Positions 56,925 through 64,000 of a stretch of DNA of 64,000 nucleotides are shown here, one piece after another; position 1 is the first letter of the stretch, and each line of letters starts with the position of its first letter. The position numbers were made by a program, and so were the translations under genes. The notes under the pieces are model-generated. The model made no database searches. It was not told the DNA's origin and saw nothing but the letters and a program-made list of their open reading frames with translations. Origin of the DNA: Desmodus rotundus (Eukaryota > Chordata > Mammalia > Chiroptera > Phyllostomidae); the NCBI RefSeq assembly GCF_022682495.2, contig NC_071396.1, positions 59,351,159 through 59,415,158 of the forward strand, written 5' to 3'.

Positions 56925-59900
56925 TTTTGTCCCAGTTAAAGGTGAGATCATATGGTATTTGTCCCTCACCGTCTGGCTTATTTCACTTAGTATAATGCTC
57001 TCCAGTTTCATCCATGCTGTTGCAAAGGGTATAAGCTCCTTCTTTCTCTCTGCTGCATAGAATTCCATTGTGTAAATATACCATAGTTTTTGGATCCACT
57101 CGTTTACTGATGGGCACTTCAGTTGCTTCCAGTACTTAGCTATTGTAAATTGTGCTGCTATGAACATTGGGGTGCACAGGTTCTTTGGGATTGGTGTTTC
57201 AGTGTTCTTAGGTTATAATCCCAGAAGCGCAATTGCTGGGTCAAAGGGCAGTTCCATTTTTAGTTTTCTGAGGAAATTCCATACTGTTTTCCACAGTGGC
57301 CTCACCAGTCTGCATTCCCACCAACAGTGCACTAGGGTTCCCATTTCTCCGCATCCTCTCCAACATTTGTTTGTGGATTTGTTTATGATGGCCACTCTGA
57401 CTGGTGTGAGGTGATACCTCATTGGGGTTTTAATTTGCATCTCTCTGATGGCAAGTGATGGTGAGCATCTTTTCATATGTCTCTGGGCCCTCTGTATGTC
57501 TTCCTTGGAGAAGTGTCTGTTCAAGCCCTTTGCCCATTTTTTCATTGGGTTGTTTGTCTTCCTGGAGTGCAGTCGTGTGAGTTCTTTATATATTTTGGAG
57601 ATCAGGCCCTTGTCTGAGGTATCATTGCCAAACATGTTTTCGCATATTGTTGGTTCTCTTTGTAATTTGGTGCTGTTTTCTTTAGCCATGCAGAAGCTCT
57701 TTATTTTGATTAGGTCCCATTTGTTTATTTTTTCCTTTATGTCCCTAGCTTTAGGGGATGTGTCTGTGAGGATGTTGCTGCGTGGAATGTCTGAGATTTT
57801 CCTGCCAATGTTTTCCTCTAGGACTTTTATGGTGTTACGACTTATATTTAAGTCTTTTATCCATCTTGAGTTTATTTTTGTGTATGGTGTAAGTTGGTGA
57901 TCGAGTTTCATTTTTTTGCACGTAGCTGTCCAGATCTCCCAACACCATCTGTTGAAGAGGCTGTTTTTGCTCCATTTTATGCTCCTGCCTCCTTTGTCAA
58001 ATATTAATTGACTGTATAGACTTGAGTTTATTTCTGGGCTCTCTGTTCTGTTCCATTGGTCTATGTGCCTGTTTTTATGCCAGAACCAGGCTGTTTTGAT
58101 TACCTTGGCCTTGTAATACAGTTTGATATCAGGTATTGTGATCCCTCCTGCTTTATTCTTCTTTCTCAAAATTGCTGCAGCTATTCGGGGTCGTTTATGG
58201 TTCCATATGAATTTCTGAAATGTTTGTTCTATATCTGTGAAATATGTCATGGGTACTCTAATAGGGATTGCATTGAATCTATAAATTGCTTTGGGTAGTA
58301 TGGTCATTTTGATGATGTTAATTCTTCCAATCCATGAACATGGTACATGCTTCCATTTGTTTGTGTCTTCCTTAACTTCTTTCTTCAGTGTTGTGTAGTT
58401 TTCTGAGTACAGGTCTTTTACCTCCTTGGTTAGGTTTATTCCTAGGTACTTTATTTTTCTTGTTGCTATATCAAATGGGATTTTTTTCCTGATTTCAGTT
58501 TCTGCAGTTTCGTTGCTGGTGCACAGGAATGCCTTTGATTTCTGGGTATTGACTCTGTATCCAGCTGTTTTGCCAAATTCATTTATTAGGTCTGGTAGTT
58601 TTTGGGGGGAATCTATAGGGTTTTCCATGTACACTATCATGTCGTCTGCAAACAGTGACAGTTTCATTTCCTCCTTTCCAATTTGGATGCCTTTTATTGC
58701 TTTTTCTTGTCTGATTGCTGTGGCTAGGACTTCCAATACTATGTTGAATAGGAGTGGTGAAGGAGGGCATCCTTGTCTTGTTCCTGATCTTAGTGGGAAA
58801 GCTCTAAGTTTTTGTCCCTTGAGTGTGATGTTGGCTGTAGATCTCTCACATATGGCCTTTATTATGTTGAGGAATGCTCCCTCCATTCCCACTTTGCTGA
58901 GTGTTTTTATCAGAAATGGGTGCTGTATCTTATCGAACGCGTTTTCTGCATCTATTGATATGATCATGTGATTTTTGTCTTTGCTGTTGTTGATGTGATG
59001 TATTATGTTTATTGATTTCCGAATATTGTACCATCCTTGCATCCCTGGGATGAATCCCACTTGGTCATGGTGGATGATCTTTTTAATGTATTGCTGGATG
59101 CGGTTTGCCAATATTTTGTTGAGAATTTTAGCGTCTATGTTCATCAGCGATATTGGCCTGAAGTTTTCTTTCTTCGTTGTGTCTTTATCTGGTTTTGGGA
59201 TTAGGATGATGCTGGCTTCATAAAAAGAGTTTGGGAGTCTTCCATCAGTTTGGAATTTTTTGAATAGTCTGTGAAGGATAGGGGTTAGTTCTTCCTTAAA
59301 TGCTTTGTAGAAATCTCCTGTGAAACCATCTGGTCCAGGGATTTTGTGTGATGGGAGTGTTTTGATAACTGCTTCAATTTCCTTTGCTATTATTGGTCTG
59401 TTCAGATTTTCTGCTTCTTCTTCATTCAGTTTTGGAAGATTATATTTTCCTAGAAATATGTCCATTTCATCTAGGCTTTCATATTTCTTAGCATACAGTT
59501 CTTCATAGTAATTTCTTACAATCCTTTGTATTTCTATGGTATCAGTTGTAATCTCTCCTCTTTCATTCTAATTCTGTTTATTTGGATCCTCTCTCTTTTC
59601 TTCTTGATGAGCCTACTTAAAGGCTTGTCCATTTTGTTTATCTTTTCAAAGAGCCAGTTCCTGGATTCATTGATCCTTAGAATTGTGCTTTTAGTCTCTA
59701 TGTCATTTAGTTCTGCTCTGATCTTGGTTATTTCCTTCCTTCTGCTTGCTCTGGGCTGTTTTTGTTGTTGTTCCTCCAGTTCTTGTAGGCGTAGGGTTAG
59801 GTTGTTTGTTTGAACTGTTTCTATCTTTTTAAGGTAGGCCTGTATTGCTATGAACTTCCCTCTCAGGACTGCCTTTGCAGTGTCCCATATGTTTTGGGTT

Positions 59901-60744
59901 GTTGTGAATTCGTTTTCATTTGTTTCCAGGAAGTTTTTGATTTCTTCCCTAATCTTGTTCTTGACCCATTCATTGTTTAATAGCATGCTATTCAGTCTCC
60001 ATGATTTTGAGTGTTTTGGGTTTTTTCCCTTGGAGTTGGTTTGTAGTTTCAGTCCCTTGTGGTCAGAGAAAATGCTTGATATGATTTCAATTTTTTTTAA
60101 TTTGTTGAGGCTTGCTTCGTGTCCTATCATGTGGTCTATCTTTGAAAAAGTTCCATGGACACTTGAAAAGAATGTGTATTCTGCTTCTTTGGGATGAAAA
60201 GCTCTCTATATATCAGTTAAGTCCATTTCCTCTAGGGTATTGTTAAGTGACACAATATCCTTGTTGATATTTTGTTTGGAAGATCTGTCCATTTTTGACA
60301 GTGGGGTGTTAAAGTCCCCTACTATAATTGTGTTGTTGTCAATATCTTTCTTGAAATCCTCCAAGATTTCCTTCATGTATTTGGGTGCTCCTATGTTGGG
60401 TGCATATATATTTACAATGTTTATGTCTTCTTGGTGGATTCTTCCTTTGAGTATTATGAAGTGACCTTCTGGATCTCTCTTTATGGCCCTTCTTGGAAGT
60501 CTATTTTGTCTGATATGGGTATTGCTACCCCTGCTTTTTTTTCCTGTCCGTTTGCTTGGAAAATTTGTTTCCAGCCCTGCACTTTCAGTCTGTGCATGTC
60601 TTTTGTCCTGAGATGGGTCTCTTGTAGGCAGCATATGTGTGGGTCATGTTTTCTCATCCATTCAGCTATTCTATGTCTTTTGATTGGAGCATTTAATCCA
60701 TTTACGTTTAAGGTTATTATTGGTAGGTAGTTATTCATTGCCAT
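56925..60744 (-). pseudogene. L1-E ORF2: near-complete endonuclease/RT with few lesions
   Basis: ATG at 60744. Lesions seen: a 2-base loss near 60493 (in the run encoding DFQRRAIK), a one-base loss near 59567, a stop TAT/TAC to TAA at 57213-57215, and loss of the terminal stop near 56925 that lengthens the last piece. Open blocks are 60206-60634 (endonuclease, [13 protein letters not shown] intact), 59534-60130, and 57213-59465, whose 750 codons span RT and the C-terminal part. RT motifs: [19 protein letters not shown], and [12 protein letters not shown] at about residue 271 of that block. The Cys/His-rich motif near the end is present. Confidence 0.92.
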
Positions 60745-61724
60745 TTTTTCCCTACCTGTGTTCCTCTGTCTTTCTCTTTTCCTTCCTTTCCTGAAAGCAG
60801 TCCCTTTAGCATCTCTTGCAGAGCTGGTTTCGTGGAAGTGCATTCTTTTAGACTTCTTTTGTCTGGGAAATTCTTTCTTTGGCCTTATATCTTGATTGAG
60901 AGCCTTGCTGGGTAAAGTAGTCTTGGTTGCAGGCCTCTGGTTCTCATTACTTGGAATATTTTGTGCCATTCTCTTCTGGCTTGGAGCGTTACCATTGAGA
61001 AGTCAGTTGCTAACCTTATTGCGGCTCCCTTGTATGTTACTTCCTTTTTCTTCCTTGCTGCCTTTAAGATCCTCTCTTTGTCTTGGAATTTTGCCATTTT
61101 AATTATGGTTTGTCTTGCACTGGATCTCTTTGGGTTCCTCTTGCTTGGGACTCTCTGTGATTCCTGGATTTGGGTGAGTTTTTCTCTCCTCAGATTAGGC
61201 AAATTTTCCATCATTACTTTTTCAAACAGGTTTTCTATGCCTTGCTCTTCTTCCTCCTCTTCTGGTATTCCTATTATACGGATATTGTTATGTTTCATGT
61301 TGTCCTGCATTTCCCTTAATCCCTCTTCATTCTTTCTGAGCCTCTTTTCCTTTTCTTGCTCTTTCTGGGTGTTTTTTTTTACTTTGTCCTCCAGGTTTCT
61401 GATCCGATCCTCTGCTTCATCAAGTCTGCTTTTCATTCCTTCTACTGTGTTCTTCAATTCAGAAATTGTATTCTTCATTTCCTCTTGGCCCTTGTTGATA
61501 GTTTCTATTTCCTTTTTCATGTTGATATAGTTTGCAGTGAGTTCATTGTAGTTTCCTTGTAGTTTCTGGTAGTTCTCTTTGAGCTCAGAGAGCTCAGTGA
61601 GCTTCCTGATGACCATTGCTTTGAACTCAGTATCTGATAGTTGACTTGCCTCTTTTTCAGTTAGCATTCTTTCTGAGACTTCCTCCTTTCCTTTCATTTG
61701 GGAATTGTTTCTTTGTCTTCCCAT
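60735..61724 (-). pseudogene. L1-E ORF1: one premature stop
   Basis: Opens MGRQRNNSQMKGKEEVSERM and is open for 279 codons: N-terminal tail, heptad-rich coiled coil (about 40-145), RRM (about 150-240, with IRIIGIPEEEEEEQG) and the first part of the C-terminal domain, ending ARLSIKI. The codon GAA (Glu) seen in the other copies is TAA here, removing about 50 residues. No frameshift is seen upstream. Apart from that stop it is the most intact ORF1 in the window. Confidence 0.9.
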
Positions 61725-61927
61725 TGTTTGTGAGACTCTTCTTAGCCTCTGCTTCTTAAATTGATCTATTCTGACTCCCTGGGTTTATGGTATGAACTTT
61801 ATGGTAGAATGCCAATGGGATTCGGTGGTGCTGTCTCCTTAATCTCCTGTGCTCACTGGTCTTGAGCTGACATTTGTGGGTTTAACACCGTCTAACTCTA
61901 GTCTTTTCAGCACTCCAGGTTTTGTTG

Positions 61928-62221
61928 TCTCACCTGTGGGAAAAAGAGAAAGGGAGGAAGACAGAAAAAAAAAAAGAAGGGATGGAGGGAAAAAGGAAAT
62001 GGAAAAAGAGGAAAGGAAGGAAGGAGGGAAGAATGAATAAAGAAAGATCGGAGGTAAGATAAGAAGGAATTTTAACAAAAATTAAAACATAGAAATAGAT
62101 AAAAGAAGGCAGGAAGAAGACATAGAAATGGTAAAGGATGGGAGGAAGAAGGAATGAAAAAAAAAGAGAGAGAGAAGGAAGAATGAATTCAGGGGGAAAG
62201 GAGGAAAGGGAAAAAAAAAAA
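61928..62221 (-). promoter_or_regulatory. L1-E 5' UTR pyrimidine tract ending in CACAG|GTGAGA
   Basis: On the sense strand about 280 nt of C/T-rich sequence ending CCCACAG (to 61934), then GTGAGACAAC. Same position relative to ORF1 (about 210 nt upstream of the ATG) as in A, B and C. Confidence 0.5.
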
Positions 62222-63370
62222 TCTCCTGGCTTTAAACCGGTCAGGTTAGTTCTGCTGGTTGTCCTGTCTGTGCAACGGGAGGGAGTGGTTGGAAGGATTG
62301 GTTTCTCTTTTCTCCCTTCCTGGGCCACACTCTTCACTGTTGTTCAGCCTGAAGTCTCTACTAGCCCTGCAGCTCCCCTCTGCTGGGTGTTCTGCCTTTG
62401 TCCTAGAGAGCTAGTAGGCCCTGCAGGGCTCTGTGCGCAGGTGTTAGGTAGGCGTTGTAGGTGTGGTCCCTGGCAGGCAATCAGGCTGTTGATCAGCCAA
62501 TCCAGCAACTTTGTTCTGGGGATGCATGCAAGCAGCGGATCCAGCTGCTTCGGCTTGGGATGCACGCTTGCGCAGCCAGGGGATCCAGCCGCTTTGGGTT
62601 TGGGAAGCTCAAAAGCAGCTTTGTGCTTGTAACTCCTGCAGCCAGCTGGCCCTGTGCCTGGTAAGCGCTGTGGAGCCAGCTGCCTTGTGCTTGGGAGGCC
62701 GATCAAGCCGCCCTGGGCTTGAGTCTCTCCGGGGCGGGGCCTCCCTGGGACTGAATCACGTGGCACTGAGGTCCGAGGTTTTGGTCCTGTGGGTGGAGCA
62801 GCTAGGCTCTGCTCCAGATGATCTCGGAGGTTTCAGGTGTGGGCGCCCCTCCGGGGTTTCATGTATGGGGCCCCAGTTCGCTAATCTGCATGCGCACAAG
62901 CGGGCCTCAGGTGAGTGCCGGGGCTCAAGGGCTGCTTATCCCAAGCTGGCAGTCCAGGGGCGGAGCAGGGAGGGGCGCCAGGGGCCGAGGCTGCTGCCGA
63001 GAGTTCTCTAACTAGCCCCTGAGTGTCTCTATTTTCTTTTTCTTTTTGAGAAATTTCTCCTATTCAAGCCCCCCTGGTCCAATCAAGCACCTGGCTGCTC
63101 ACAGCTCAGCCTGGCCCTCTCCCAAGACTCCTGCAGCAGCCCCTGTGCCTGGGCTGGCGCTTCTGCCGCCCTTGTACCTCGCAGTCCCGGGTCCCGGGGA
63201 CCTTATTGTCCTTAAGCACTCTTCTTACCGTCAGATCTTTCAATGTCCTCTATCTTTGGTCTCTGATCTTCATATATGCTGGAATACTGTTGGCTGTTCG
63301 CTCTGCTCCTCAGATCAGCTAGGTATTTCCCTGGCGTTGAGGGGAAGTGGACTCCACTCCCACCTATGTT

Positions 63371-63381
63371 GCCGCCATCTT
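63371..63381 (-). promoter_or_regulatory. YY1 site at the L1-E 5' end
   Basis: AAGATGGCGGC, a full match to the YY1 core AAnATGGCGGC, about 10 nt inside the element. In human L1, YY1 binding near +10 sets the start of transcription; a similar role here is inferred. Confidence 0.5.
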
Positions 63382-63391
63382 CCTCTATATC

Positions 63392-63838
63392 CTTCTTTAA
63401 TTTCTTTTAACAATGTTTTATAGTTTTTAGTGTAGAAGACTTACACTTTTTTGTTAAATTTATTCATAAATACTTTTTTCTTTTTAATACTATTATAAAT
63501 AAAATTGGTTTTTTATTTCATTTGGGGGGTTGTTCATTGTTAGTTTATTAAAAATACATCTGAACTTGGTACATAGATCTTGTATCTTATAAAGTTATTG
63601 AATGTAAAATTAGCACTTACTTATTTTGATAATTTCTTAATTATCTCTACAGTTATTATTTATAGAGCTATAGTCTTATAGTTATGAGCTCTAATGTTTA
63701 TTTTGTGGATTTCTTAGAGCATTTTATATGGAAGATCAAGTTGTCTAAGAATAGGAATAATTTTACTTTTCCTTTGCAAACTTTTATTTCTTTTTCTATT
63801 TTTTAATTTCTTTTCTATTTTCTTTATTTTCTGACCTC
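63392..63838 (-). repeat. Ancient L1 (copy H), RT-region piece
   Basis: After the right TSD the ancient L1 resumes: TTTTTAGTGTAGAAGACTTA, TTATTCATAAATACTTTTTT, TGTTCATTGTTAGTTTATTA, matching the L1 ORF2 antisense order through the RT region. No frame left. Confidence 0.7.
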
Positions 63839-63844
63839 ATATTC

Positions 63845-64000
63845 TTTTTAAGTAAATTTTATTGATTATGCTATTACAATTGTCCCAATTTTTTCTCCCC
63901 TTTATCCCCCCTCTGCCCTGTACCCCCCACCCTGCACCATTTTCCCCCATCCTTAGTTCATGTCCATGGGTTGTACACATAAGTTCTTTGGCTTCTCTAT
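63845..64000 (-). mobile_element. HAL1-3: 3' end, cut by the window edge
   Basis: AAATTTTATTGATTATGCTA TTACAATTGTCCC, then a C-rich block and TTCATGTCCATGGGTTGTAC, matching the 3' ends of HAL1-1 and HAL1-2. It extends beyond the window. Confidence 0.8.

Larger units (their letters stand above)
56671..63391 (-). mobile_element. L1-E: full-length young L1, best preserved
   Basis: 6.72 kb on the minus strand with a perfect 12-bp TSD CTTCTTTAATTT (56659-56670 and 63392-63403). 5' UTR 61725-63391, ORF1 about 60735-61724, ORF2 56925-60744, a 3' UTR with a G-rich tract (C-rich on plus, 56716-56790) and an A-rich tail. It has the fewest lesions of the four full-length copies, so it is probably the most recent. 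It has split an ancient L1. Confidence 0.95.

Overview
The window is nuclear DNA of a placental mammal, most likely a yangochiropteran bat. It contains one tRNA-derived SINE with VES-type architecture (36504-36720), three HAL1 half-LINE copies, four full-length copies of a young lineage-specific L1, and mammal-wide MIR and L2 relics. The bat call rests on remembered consensus sequences, not on a database search. I see no host protein-coding exon. Every long reading frame with recognisable homology belongs to a retrotransposon, and all of those are broken. Roughly 70% of the window is L1 or HAL1.

Layout: 1-4694 is the 5' part of an older L1 (minus), split by a near full-length HAL1 (177-2181, TSD both sides). 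4835-12186 is a composite of HAL1 3' part, A10 tract, 87 bp with AATAAA, and full-length L1-A (minus); one pair of 16-bp near-repeats flanks the whole block. 13323-20523 holds full-length L1-B (plus), which with about 375 bp of extra 5' sequence splits an ancient L1 3' UTR. 20524-33350 is mostly low-copy DNA with MIR, L2, LTR-like and L1 relics, a 290-bp hAT transposon with a perfect 8-bp TSD, and a 5'-truncated L1 (31079-31619). 33359-43632 is an older L1 (plus) inside a MIR, and it is itself split by a VES SINE and full-length L1-C. 43900-50290 is a four-layer nest: an L2, split by an old twin-primed (inverted) L1, whose inversion junction is split by a full-length U6 snRNA fused to a 5'-truncated L1. 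50290-53690 is low-copy DNA. 53690-64000 is ancient L1, split by an LTR/MER-like repeat with a GATA microsatellite and by full-length L1-E (56671-63391, TSD of 12/12), ending in another HAL1 3' end.

The elements share one machinery. L1 ORF1 (coiled coil, RRM, C-terminal domain) binds RNA, and ORF2 (endonuclease plus reverse transcriptase) nicks the target and copies RNA in place. SINE, HAL1 and U6 RNAs are copied in trans. The most informative objects are two inserts that look like template switching during target-primed reverse transcription: U6-L1 at 44838 and HAL1/A10/87 bp/L1 at 4835-12186. All four full-length young L1s also carry a 265-300 nt pyrimidine tract in the 5' UTR ending in CACAG next to GTGA, a recursive-splice-like motif.
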